Notes: generated by a model not told the origin, from the letters alone. A stretch of DNA of 6,628 bases from an uncultured bacterium (GCA_900314375.1 OMVC01000196.1:1-6628); one strand, 5' to 3'. Shown: positions 1 to 5,160, counted from the stretch's first letter. Made by a program: numbers and translations.

Positions 1-32
1 AAAATGGAAAATTGTTTCTGTTTTTTAATTTC

Positions 33-50
33 CCCTCCCTTGGGGGAGGG
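33..50. repeat. C-rich/G-rich stem-loop
   Basis: CCCTCCC (33-39) pairs perfectly with GGGAGGG (44-50) across a four-base loop. An A-rich, not T-rich, stretch follows, so it is not a standard plus-strand terminator. A related stem at 588-622 sits in mirror position at the other end of the repeat region. Confidence 0.6.
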
Positions 51-125
51 AGGAAAATCGGTTTGAGTTTGAAAAAACTAAAACCTGATTTTACGGGAGA
101 GGGTTTTATTTAATGAAAAATAGAT

Positions 126-151
126 GCGTAGAGGCTTGGGGGCGTAAAGGC
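126..151. repeat. Imperfect direct repeat, 10 bp unit, two copies
   Basis: GCGTAGAGGC at 126-135 recurs as GCGTAAAGGC at 142-151 (9 of 10 bases), six bases apart. It is a small decayed direct repeat inside the non-coding mosaic. Confidence 0.5.
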
Positions 152-182
152 GCAGGCTGTTTATTAAAAGATGACAGGAGGT

Positions 183-198
183 CATGAAGGCATGAAGG
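183..198. repeat. Tandem repeat, 8 bp unit, two copies
   Basis: CATGAAGG occurs twice head to tail (183-190 and 191-198), followed by a partial third unit beginning CAGG. No open reading frame uses it. Confidence 0.6.
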
Positions 199-213
199 CA
201 GGCATTTTATATA

Positions 214-234
214 ATTGAAAATTGAAAGTTGAAA
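214..234. repeat. Tandem repeat, 7 bp unit, three copies
   Basis: ATTGAAA, ATTGAAA and GTTGAAA follow one another without gaps at 214-220, 221-227 and 228-234. The array abuts the palindromic repeat that begins at 236. Confidence 0.65.
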
Positions 235-235
235 A

Positions 236-266
236 TGTCATGCTGAATTTATTTCAGCATCCGACA
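236..266. repeat. Palindromic repeat TGTCATGCTGAA...
   Basis: ATGCTGAA (240-247) and TTCAGCAT (253-260) form a perfect 8-bp stem with a five-base loop. It is extended by TGTC (236-239) and GACA (263-266) with a two-base bulge. A decayed copy of the first half lies at 3482-3504, showing that the sequence belongs to a dispersed family and is not a local feature only. Confidence 0.65.
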
Positions 267-286
267 CTATGCGCAAGAGAGCAAGC

Positions 287-355
287 CCCTGAAACACGCC
301 CCGCATAAAACGGATATCGCTTACTCTTTTATTCTCTGCCGGGGCTTGTTCAGGG
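287..355. repeat. Inverted repeat pair, CCCTGAA... type
   Basis: Bases 287-303 match the reverse complement of 340-355 with one mismatch and one gap (15 of 17 columns), separated by 36 bases. Each arm contains CCCTGAA followed by GCCCCG. CAAGCCCC at 282-289 also pairs perfectly with GGGGCTTG at 341-348, so two alternative pairings of the same region are possible. Confidence 0.55.
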
Positions 356-368
356 TAACAAATACTCA

Positions 369-482
369 TGTCATTACGAACATTCGAAGAATGTGTAGTA
401 ATCTCCTTAATTGGGCGAATTACAAGTTGACATATTATATCAATGGGATTGCCACGCTCACTAACGTTCGCTCGCAATGACA
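369..482. repeat. Inverted pair of 38-bp TGTCATT-type repeats
   Basis: One copy runs 369-406 on the plus strand and a second runs 482-445 on the minus strand. Both are 38 bases long, open with TGTCATT, carry CG at the same place and have an AAT-C-CC ending. The left copy is itself palindromic (ATTAC with GTAAT, ACATTC with GAATGT); the right copy keeps only the ATTGC/GCAAT pair. A near-palindrome (427-443, TTGACAT...) lies between them. The core of the right copy, CTCACTAACGTTCG (457-470), recurs at 564-577 with one change. Confidence 0.6.
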
Positions 483-551
483 GGTTTGTTACATTTCCCC
501 TTGAGTTAAAAGAGGATGCGTTTTGCACGACACTGTCAACTCCCCCTCACC

Positions 552-588
552 GTTGTTGTAATACTCACTATCGTTCGTAAACAACAAC
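552..588. repeat. Stem-loop carrying a third copy of the repeat core
   Basis: GTTGTTGT (552-559) pairs perfectly with ACAACAAC (581-588). The loop contains CTCACTATCGTTCG (564-577), which matches 457-470 at 13 of 14 bases. The same core therefore sits in two different palindromic settings. Confidence 0.55.
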
Positions 589-622
589 TCCTCTCCCACT
601 CAAAAATACAGTGGGCGAGGGG
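588..622. repeat. Stem-loop at the right end of the mosaic
   Basis: Bases 588-600 pair with 610-622 with one mismatch and one wobble, leaving a nine-base A-rich loop. An A-rich run follows on the plus strand. It mirrors the stem at 33-50 just inside the opposite inverted end. Confidence 0.55.
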
Positions 623-676
623 AAATAAAAACCGAAACAATTTCCCATTTTAATTAATAAAAAGCCAACCCTCTGA

Positions 677-700
677 ACATCTAACCTTCCAAACGTCTAA
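677..700. repeat. Short direct repeat ACRTCTAA
   Basis: ACATCTAA (677-684) and ACGTCTAA (693-700) are spaced 16 bases apart within an approximately repeated 16-bp unit. This may be the remnant of a small minisatellite between the mosaic and the promoter of the next gene. Confidence 0.35.
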
Positions 701-742
701 ACCCTTAATAACTCTATCATCCCAAAATGATATATTTAAATG

Positions 743-771
743 ATGACGGTTGATTTTATTTTTAATAAAAT
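743..771 (+). promoter_or_regulatory. Possible sigma70-type promoter for the 803 operon
   Basis: ATGACG (743-748, 4 of 6 to TTGACA) and TAAAAT (766-771, 5 of 6 to TATAAT) are separated by 17 bases. Transcription would start near 778, inside the 12-bp palindrome at 775-786. Both boxes are imperfect and the region is AT-rich, so a chance match is possible. Confidence 0.35.
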
Positions 772-774
772 TTC

Positions 775-786
775 ACTTGTACAAGT
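775..786. promoter_or_regulatory. 12-bp perfect palindrome, possible operator
   Basis: ACTTGTACAAGT reads the same on both strands. It lies 16 bases before the start codon at 803 and overlaps the start site expected from the candidate promoter, which is a usual place for a repressor site. No regulator gene is present in the window to pair with it. Confidence 0.35.
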
Positions 787-802
787 ATGAAAGGAGATTT
801 AT

Positions 803-1186
803 ATGTCAGAAGAATTTGTAAATACTTCAGGAAACGGTCAAGCAGCAGTTTTGCCTGAAGAATTAAAAGGATACAATTGGGGCGCATTGTTACTTAGTTG
901 GATTTGGGGTATAGGCAATAAAGCGTATATTACATTGTTATCGTTTTTAGTTGCATTTATACCGTTTATCGGCGGTTTTGCCGCTTTAGGTATGAATATC
1001 TGGTTTGGCTTTAAAGGTAATGAATGGGCATGGCAAAATAAGCATTTTGAAAGCGTTGAACATTTCAAATCTAATCAGAAGAAATGGACTATCGCCGGTA
1101 TAATTGTTATGATAGTATCAATAATTGTTTGGATATTTTTTGCTATGATTATTGGTGCTGTTGCAGCATCAGGAGCTTTAGAATAG
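803..1186 (+). CDS. Small membrane protein with NWGA...KGNEWA domain
   Basis: This 127-aa protein has a polar N-terminus of about 22 residues. It is followed by NWGALLLSWIWG (25-36), NKAYI (39-43), a hydrophobic segment (about 42-68), KGNEWAWQNK (71-80), a short polar stretch with EHF (86-88), and a second hydrophobic segment (about 95-122). This arrangement resembles a widespread bacterial family of short membrane proteins related to DUF2628 and sometimes misannotated as ribonuclease G; there is no nuclease motif here. The molecular role is unknown to me. The start is supported by AAGGAG at 791-796, six bases upstream. It is the first gene of a two-gene operon: the next gene starts 12 bases after its stop, and the next ribosome binding site overlaps that stop. 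The same domain occurs again inside the downstream protein. Confidence 0.9.
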   Translation: MSEEFVNTSGNGQAAVLPEELKGYNWGALLLSWIWGIGNKAYITLLSFLVAFIPFIGGFAALGMNIWFGFKGNEWAWQNKHFESVEHFKSNQKKWTIAGIIVMIVSIIVWIFFAMIIGAVAASGALE

Positions 1187-1198
1187 GAGATTAAAAAT

Positions 1199-2467
1199 AT
1201 GGAAGATAACAAACTTCAACCGAATACAAAATTTTTCTCATTTGAAGGATTTTTGGGGCGCAGAGATTATTTTTTGAATATGGTCTTTATATGTGCGATA
1301 AATACGATTGTAACATTGCCTTATATGACATATTTGTATAATCATATTTCAACATTGGAAGATTGTTTCAATTTCAATAAATTATTTCTTAACGCACCTT
1401 TATTGATGCAAATGTGGATAATCTTGGGTGCGGTTGGAGTTTGTATTCTTTCGTTATCAAATATTTTCAGACGATTAAATGATATTTGCGCAGAAAAAAA
1501 TACCGTTATACAAACTTTGTGTGCGGTAATTTCCGTAATTGGGTGTGCATATTTCTTATTGCCGTTGATTGTGAATTGTACGGTAGTATTTTTGGGATGT
1601 ATAATGGGACTTATATTACTCTTTAAGCGAGGGAAGATAAGTTCTACACTGCCTTACGATTTTACAAAAGAATTTAATTGGGGTGCATTTTTGGGAACTT
1701 GGTTGTGGGGTTTATTTAATAAATCTTATATCCCGTTATGGCAATTATTGGTTCAGTTTACGCCCTTAAGTTTGTATTTCAAATTGTACTGCGGTTTGAA
1801 AGGAAACGAATGGGCATATACAAATAAAAAATGTACTGATGTATCAGAGTTTAACAAATCACAAGAAAAACAGGCAATAATATTTTTAATTTTATTTTGG
1901 GTTGTTTTCCCTATTTTGTGGATATTATTTATTTTTGGAATAGTAGTATTGATAATTGCCATTCTAGGTTTGGCAGGGGTGGAAAGTACAAGTGCTAATC
2001 TGCAAAATGATGTAAATTCGCCTTCTGCAATTGAACAAAAAGTTGATAAATCTGACAAATTTGAAAATTCGATAGATAAGTTTCTTAATGAATTATCAAA
2101 TTTGTATTTTGAATCTCACGAGATAACAGAAGATGAAAATAAATTTTATGTATCATCAAAAGATTGGCAATCAAGTTCATTTAAAGAAAAGAAAAATATA
2201 ATTGATATGGCTGCAAATGTTTCGGCGGATGAAAGGCGAAAGGCGTTTAAATTGAAACATCCTAATGAATACAAGTCTTTTACTAAATCGAATGAATTAA
2301 GCAGAACAAAGATATATAGCGCTGAAACAAAAGAGCTTTTGGGTGAATTTAGTATGGAACTTTCAGAAAATGCAACTCCGAAAGAAATTTTCAAATCCGT
2401 ATTGACTTCATATAAATTCTATAATCCGAAAAGGGGTAAAAGTAATTCACATCGTAATCCGATGTAA
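1199..2467 (+). CDS. DUF805 / NWGA-domain fusion membrane protein with soluble tail
   Basis: This 422-aa protein has three parts. Residues 13-146 look like DUF805: FSFEGFLGRRDYFLN near the start, hydrophobic segments at about 26-46, 70-90 and 105-143, RRLNDI at 91-96, and a closing FKRGK (142-146). Residues 158-260 repeat the upstream gene's domain, with NWGAFLGTWLWG (160-171), NKSYI (174-178), KGNEWAY (201-207) and a hydrophobic segment at about 226-260. Residues 262-422 are hydrophilic, rich in Lys, Glu and Ser, and end in a basic tail; I do not recognise this part. The start is supported by TAGGAG at 1184-1189, which overlaps the previous stop codon and implies coupled translation. Function is unknown. 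The tail could be a partner-binding or substrate-binding region, which is inference only. Confidence 0.88.
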   Translation: MEDNKLQPNTKFFSFEGFLGRRDYFLNMVFICAINTIVTLPYMTYLYNHISTLEDCFNFNKLFLNAPLLMQMWIILGAVGVCILSLSNIFRRLNDICAEKNTVIQTLCAVISVIGCAYFLLPLIVNCTVVFLGCIMGLILLFKRGKISSTLPYDFTKEFNWGAFLGTWLWGLFNKSYIPLWQLLVQFTPLSLYFKLYCGLKGNEWAYTNKKCTDVSEFNKSQEKQAIIFLILFWVVFPILWILFIFGIVVLIIAILGLAGVESTSANLQNDVNSPSAIEQKVDKSDKFENSIDKFLNELSNLYFESHEITEDENKFYVSSKDWQSSSFKEKKNIIDMAANVSADERRKAFKLKHPNEYKSFTKSNELSRTKIYSAETKELLGEFSMELSENATPKEIFKSVLTSYKFYNPKRGKSNSHRNPM

Positions 2468-2469
2468 GT

Positions 2470-2498
2470 AAGTCGGAGAGCGGTCTTTCTCCCGACTT
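2470..2498. terminator. Hairpin between convergent genes, possible terminator
   Basis: AAGTCGG (2470-2476) pairs with CCGACTT (2492-2498). After a bulged A, GAG (2478-2480) pairs with CTC (2489-2491) around an eight-base loop. It sits 3 bases after the plus-strand stop and 10 bases after the minus-strand stop, where a shared terminator is expected. Neither side has a run of T, so intrinsic termination would be weak. Confidence 0.45.
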
Positions 2499-2507
2499 GT
2501 GTAAAGC

Positions 2508-3308
2508 TTATTCAAATTCGATTATAACGATTTCGGGCGGACAATTGAAACGAATCGGCAGGATGCTTTCGCCAATACCTGTTGATACAATCATTTTCTG
2601 TCCGTTTTCTTCTATAAGACCTTTTGCATATTTATCGTGATAGCGTGAAGCCGTAAAAATAGGACCGATTAAAGGAATCCTGATTTGTCCGCCGTGCGTA
2701 TGTCCTGCAAGTACTAAATCCACATTTTCCTCTATCAATGGAAAAATATCAGGAGTGTGTGAAAGCAAAATAATTGGAGCTTTGGTGTTATTTAAAGCTT
2801 TTGCAATATCGGGATTGCCTGTCATCATATCTTCAACTCCCGCAAGATAAACGGTTTTACCATTGATGTTCAGCTTCAGGTTTTCATTTTCAAGTACGCT
2901 AATTCCGTTTTGTTCAAGAGCTTTTGTAATTCGTGCATTGCCATACCAACCGTCATGATTGCCAAGTACGGTATAGATACCATATTTAGATTTCATTTTG
3001 CTTAATCCTTTTGCAATATTTTCAATTGGCATTGTCGAACGTTTTGTATGTCCTGAAACAAAATCTCCCGCAGAAAGAATAATATCAGGGTTTTGTTCGT
3101 TTACAAGTTTGACGATTCGCGCTAATTTTTTCCCTTGATGCGGACGGATATGTATATCGCTCGGGAAAGCGATTTTTATACCGCGCAATTCTTGATTTGG
3201 GATTGTATAGTGGGTAATAACAAGCCTGTTAGGTTCGATAAAAACACTATAAATTCCAAGAGCAAGAAATATTAAAATTAAAATAGTAAGTTTCATGTAT
3301 TTAGTCAT
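2508..3308 (-). CDS. Membrane-anchored calcineurin-like metallophosphoesterase (YkuE type)
   Basis: This 266-aa protein carries the full metal-binding set of the calcineurin-like phosphoesterase family: SDIH (D51, H53), GD (D82), GNHD (116-119), SH (H184) and GHTHGG (H203, H205). One hydrophobic helix at about residues 5-23, preceded by lysines, suggests a membrane anchor with the catalytic domain outside the cytoplasm. Length and motif order fit the YkuE/YaeI-like group, some of whose members act on lipid or nucleotide-linked pyrophosphates; the substrate here cannot be told. The ATG at 3308 is preferred because AGAGG lies nine bases upstream. The in-frame ATG at 3314 would be only three bases from it, and an ATG at 3296 is also in frame. 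It converges on the plus-strand operon. I see no clear promoter upstream. Confidence 0.93.
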   Translation of the reverse strand: MTKYMKLTILILIFLALGIYSVFIEPNRLVITHYTIPNQELRGIKIAFPSDIHIRPHQGKKLARIVKLVNEQNPDIILSAGDFVSGHTKRSTMPIENIAKGLSKMKSKYGIYTVLGNHDGWYGNARITKALEQNGISVLENENLKLNINGKTVYLAGVEDMMTGNPDIAKALNNTKAPIILLSHTPDIFPLIEENVDLVLAGHTHGGQIRIPLIGPIFTASRYHDKYAKGLIEENGQKMIVSTGIGESILPIRFNCPPEIVIIEFE

Positions 3309-3317
3309 TATCATATA

Positions 3318-3323
3318 CCTCTC
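3318..3323 (-). promoter_or_regulatory. Ribosome binding site deciding the phosphoesterase start
   Basis: On the minus strand this reads GAGAGG. It lies nine bases before the ATG at 3308 but only three before the ATG at 3314, so it favours the shorter protein. Confidence 0.5.
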
Positions 3324-3481
3324 TTATCCATTTCCCGTATTTTGTATGGTAACTTCTGTTTCGGTATCCTGTTTGATACTCTTCTATGTTTTATCTGAAT
3401 AATAATAGTATTTTGCGTTTCTTATATTAACGTTCAGTATATATTCATTATTAAATCAAATGTTATCATATATGCGTGTCA

Positions 3482-3504
3482 TGTCATGTTGAATTTTAAT
3501 TTCA
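3482..3504. repeat. Decayed copy of the TGTCATGCTGAA repeat
   Basis: TGTCATGTTGAATTTTAATT and the bases after it match 236-257 with one substitution and one or two inserted bases. The second half of the stem is lost, so it no longer forms the hairpin. It lies in the 221-base gap between the phosphoesterase and the small acidic ORF, which otherwise is AT-rich with no feature I can support. Confidence 0.45.
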
Positions 3505-3535
3505 TAAATTTTGTTAAAATGCATTATTACTTTTT

Positions 3536-3667
3536 CTATATTTCAAGATTATCAAGCCATTCATTAAATTCGTCATCATATTTGGCTTCAACTTCTTCAA
3601 TGGTTGGGTCATAGTTAAATACTCTTTCGTATGCTTCTTCAAGAGTTTCTTTTTTAGGTTTATCCAT
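3536..3667 (-). CDS. Small acidic protein of unknown function, 43 aa
   Basis: The frame encodes MDKPKKETLEEAYERVF followed by a hydrophilic, acidic stretch ending in WLDNLEI. It has 14 Asp/Glu residues, likely amphipathic helices and no hydrophobic segment, so a soluble cytoplasmic protein is expected. I do not recognise a family. A good sigma70-type promoter (3702-3729) points straight at it. An in-frame ATG at 3691 would give 51 aa starting MQRKTVRI, but it has almost no leader. The ATG at 3667 has a leader of about 28 bases with only a weak GGTAAG-like site. Coding is supported by composition, promoter position and lack of overlap with neighbours, but the ORF is short. A regulatory or antitoxin-like role is possible, without direct support. 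Confidence 0.6.
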   Translation of the reverse strand: MDKPKKETLEEAYERVFNYDPTIEEVEAKYDDEFNEWLDNLEI

Positions 3668-3701
3668 AATTCTTACCGTCTTTCTTTGCATTAAATCTAC
3701 A

Positions 3702-3729
3702 ATTATATTTTAATTTACACTTGTGTCAG
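3702..3729 (-). promoter_or_regulatory. Sigma70-type promoter for the small acidic ORF
   Basis: On the minus strand, CTGACA (3724-3729, 5 of 6 to TTGACA) and a perfect TATAAT (3702-3707) are 16 bases apart. Transcription would begin near 3695. ATACG/CGTAT (3730-3741), an inverted repeat with a two-base centre, lies just upstream of the -35 box and might bind a regulator. Confidence 0.6.
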
Positions 3730-3744
3730 ATACGGACGTATGAA

Positions 3745-4833
3745 TTAAATTTTTTGTAAAGTTTTTTCTAAAGAATTCAAGGTGTAATCGATATCATCTT
3801 CTTTTATATCTCCGAGAGTGCCGATTCTGAATATTTTGCCAGCCAATTTCGCCTGACCGCCGGCTAAAATAATATGAAAATCTTTTTTCATGACTTCTCT
3901 TATTTCTTCTGATTTTTCATTTTTTACAGCGACAACGGCAGGACTTGTGTCGGGTTCTAAAGTCAATGGTTCTAACCCTAAATCATTCAAGCTGTGATAG
4001 AGTGTTTGCGAATATTTTTTCCGTCTTGCAGTCAAATTTTCTATACCTTCTTTTTTTATGATATTTAAAGCCGTATCAAGTGCGCGGATTAAGCTTATCG
4101 CAGGGGTGCATGGAACAGAATTATTTTCGACCGCATTTTGATAATAACCCCAATTGAAGTAGTATGAACGGTTTTGACATTTTTTATATAATTCCCAAGC
4201 CTTACCGTTTGCGCTCAAAAATCCTAACCCCGGAGGACAGCCAAGTCCTTTTTGTGATGCGGAAACCAAAACGTCAATCCCCCAATCATCCTGCATACAT
4301 TCGCATGACCCGATACTTGAAACTCCGTCAACAACGGAGATTGCATTATATTTTTTGATAACCGAGCAAATTTCTTTGACATTATTCAATGCGCCTGTTG
4401 AGGTTTCGCAATGTGTGAGGGTTACTATCTTTGTATCTTTATTTTTTGATAAAAAATCTTCCGTCATTTCGGCTGTTATAGTTTTACCGTAAGGGACTTC
4501 TATCTTATGAACGTCGGCTTTACGGTTTTGGGCAATTTCTACCCAGCGATTTCCGAATACTCCGCAAACTAGTGATAAGACTTTATCATTCGGATTGATT
4601 AAATTTTCCAATGCTGCGCACATCGCGCCTGTTCCGCTTGACGGGAACATAAAGACATTATTTTGTGTTTGAAAAACATATTTAAGGTTTGAATAAACGC
4701 TTTCCAATATTGCACTAAATTCTTGACTCCTATGCGGGATAACAGGTTTTGAAAGGTCTTTTAAAACCTTGTCGCAAACCATTACGGGTCCGGGAGTTAA
4801 TAATAGCGGATTTTGTGCGGAATATTTTTTCAT
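3745..4833 (-). CDS. PLP-dependent class V aminotransferase (alanine/serine-glyoxylate type)
   Basis: This 362-aa enzyme has the features of the alanine-glyoxylate/serine-pyruvate aminotransferase family, fold type I: TPGPV near the N-terminus (13-17), SSGTG cofactor phosphate loop (65-69), HCETSTG (141-147), VVDGVSSIG with cofactor-binding D169, SASQKG with the Schiff-base lysine K195, and FRIG with carboxylate-binding R336. It moves an amino group between an amino acid (alanine or serine) and a 2-oxo acid such as glyoxylate or pyruvate in the cytoplasm; the exact pair cannot be read from sequence. Relatives make serine or glycine or work in phosphonate metabolism, and no serA or phosphonate gene is nearby. 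An upstream TTG at 4872 is in frame, but the family begins close to LLLTPGP, so ATG at 4833 is chosen. No ribosome binding site is seen; see the candidate promoter. Confidence 0.93.
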   Translation of the reverse strand: MKKYSAQNPLLLTPGPVMVCDKVLKDLSKPVIPHRSQEFSAILESVYSNLKYVFQTQNNVFMFPSSGTGAMCAALENLINPNDKVLSLVCGVFGNRWVEIAQNRKADVHKIEVPYGKTITAEMTEDFLSKNKDTKIVTLTHCETSTGALNNVKEICSVIKKYNAISVVDGVSSIGSCECMQDDWGIDVLVSASQKGLGCPPGLGFLSANGKAWELYKKCQNRSYYFNWGYYQNAVENNSVPCTPAISLIRALDTALNIIKKEGIENLTARRKKYSQTLYHSLNDLGLEPLTLEPDTSPAVVAVKNEKSEEIREVMKKDFHIILAGGQAKLAGKIFRIGTLGDIKEDDIDYTLNSLEKTLQKI

Positions 4834-4839
4834 AACCAC

Positions 4840-4868
4840 ATTTAAACAGGATAATAATATTTTTTCAA
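4840..4868 (-). promoter_or_regulatory. Candidate promoter giving a leaderless aminotransferase message
   Basis: On the minus strand, TTGAAA (4863-4868, 5 of 6) and TTAAAT (4840-4845, 4 of 6) are 17 bases apart. The -10 box ends six bases before the ATG at 4833, so transcription would begin at about the start codon. This would explain the missing ribosome binding site. The -10 match is weak. Confidence 0.35.
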
Positions 4869-4902
4869 GCAAAATTGATTTTATGTCAGTAACTTTTCAT
4901 AA

Positions 4903-4936
4903 AAAAACTCGGTAAAATTTTTTTTACCGAGTTTTT
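4903..4936. terminator. Strong bidirectional intrinsic terminator
   Basis: Bases 4903-4917 pair perfectly with 4922-4936 (15 bp, with ACTCGGT/ACCGAGT at the centre) around a TTTT loop, and there are T runs on the 3' side of both strands. It lies 20 bases after the minus-strand stop at 4957 and ends that gene's transcript. It also separates that gene from the aminotransferase. Confidence 0.9.
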
Positions 4937-4956
4937 GTTTTCAAATTTCCCATATT

Positions 4957-5148
4957 TTATTTTTTTACATCATCTTTTACGACGATTAAATTATTCATAA
5001 TTTTCATTGCCGTAGTCGGAAGAACAACGTGTTCCAAACCATCAGCAATACTGATGATTTTGCCCGCGCCTAAAACGACTTCTTCCCCTTTGTAAGTAAA
5101 TTTGTAATCAGAATCTCTGTCTGAACGTATTGTAATTTGTGTTGTCAT
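4957..5148 (-). CDS. Small protein of unknown function, 63 aa
   Basis: The protein begins MTTQITIRSDRDSDYKFTY, continues with KGEEVVLGAGKIISI and VVLPTTAMKIMNNLIVV, and ends in a charged KDDVKK. Alternating hydrophobic and polar residues suggest a small beta-rich soluble domain; there is no signal peptide or membrane segment. I do not recognise the family. The ATG at 5148 is chosen because AAGGGG lies six bases before it; an upstream in-frame TTG at 5163 would put that site inside the gene. It is a complete single-gene unit: its own good promoter (5181-5209), a leader of about 27 bases, and a strong terminator 20 bases after the stop. That intact layout argues that it is real and well expressed. 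Confidence 0.85.
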   Translation of the reverse strand: MTTQITIRSDRDSDYKFTYKGEEVVLGAGKIISIADGLEHVVLPTTAMKIMNNLIVVKDDVKK

Positions 5149-5154
5149 TTCTTT

Positions 5155-5160
5155 CCCCTT
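5155..5160 (-). promoter_or_regulatory. Ribosome binding site deciding the 63-aa start
   Basis: Minus-strand AAGGGG, six bases before the ATG at 5148. It rules against the longer TTG-initiated frame at 5163. Confidence 0.75.

Larger units (their letters stand above)
1..651. repeat. Non-coding repeat mosaic bounded by imperfect inverted repeats
   Basis: This stretch has no credible gene. Its two ends are inverted copies of each other: bases 1-37 match the reverse complement of 617-651 with two mismatches and two single-base gaps (33 of 37 columns). Just inside each end is a C-rich/G-rich stem-loop (33-50 and 588-622), so the resemblance continues inward with loops of different length. The interior carries tandem repeats, a 236-266 hairpin, an inverted pair around 287-355 and an inverted pair of 38-bp repeats at 369-406 and 445-482. 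This looks like a MITE-like or fold-back element, or a cluster of dispersed palindromic repeats. The left copy starts at the window edge, so its outer boundary and any target duplication cannot be seen. Confidence 0.6.

Noticed and set aside
427..450. TTGACA at 427-432 as a plus-strand -35 box
   Set aside because: No -10 box lies at the right distance and no gene follows; the bases belong to a near-palindrome between two repeats.
126..484. CRISPR array, given several repeats of 30-40 bases
   Set aside because: The repeats are few, in inverted orientation, unevenly spaced and diverged, and no cas gene is present.
238..528. A 96-aa minus-strand open frame inside the repeat region
   Set aside because: It is built from the palindromic repeats (hairpin at 236-266, inverted pairs at 287-355 and 369-482), has no ribosome binding site, and its translation looks like no protein family.
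838..1068. Minus-strand frame opposite the 127-aa membrane protein
   Set aside because: It is a shadow of a well-supported gene with motifs, ribosome binding site and operon context.
803..1186. Ribonuclease G annotation for the 127-aa protein
   Set aside because: Similar small membrane proteins are sometimes given this name, but the sequence has no RNase G domain and consists mainly of hydrophobic segments.
1753..2394. Two minus-strand frames opposite the 422-aa gene
   Set aside because: They lie wholly within a convincing coding region and have no start signals; their Phe/Ser-rich composition is typical of an antisense shadow.
4164..4358. Plus-strand 64-aa frame opposite the aminotransferase
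   Set aside because: It covers the cofactor-lysine region of a conserved enzyme on the other strand and has no independent support.
4834..4872. Longer aminotransferase starting at TTG 4872
   Set aside because: The family begins just before LLLTPGP, no ribosome binding site precedes the TTG, and a promoter-like sequence lies within the extra codons.
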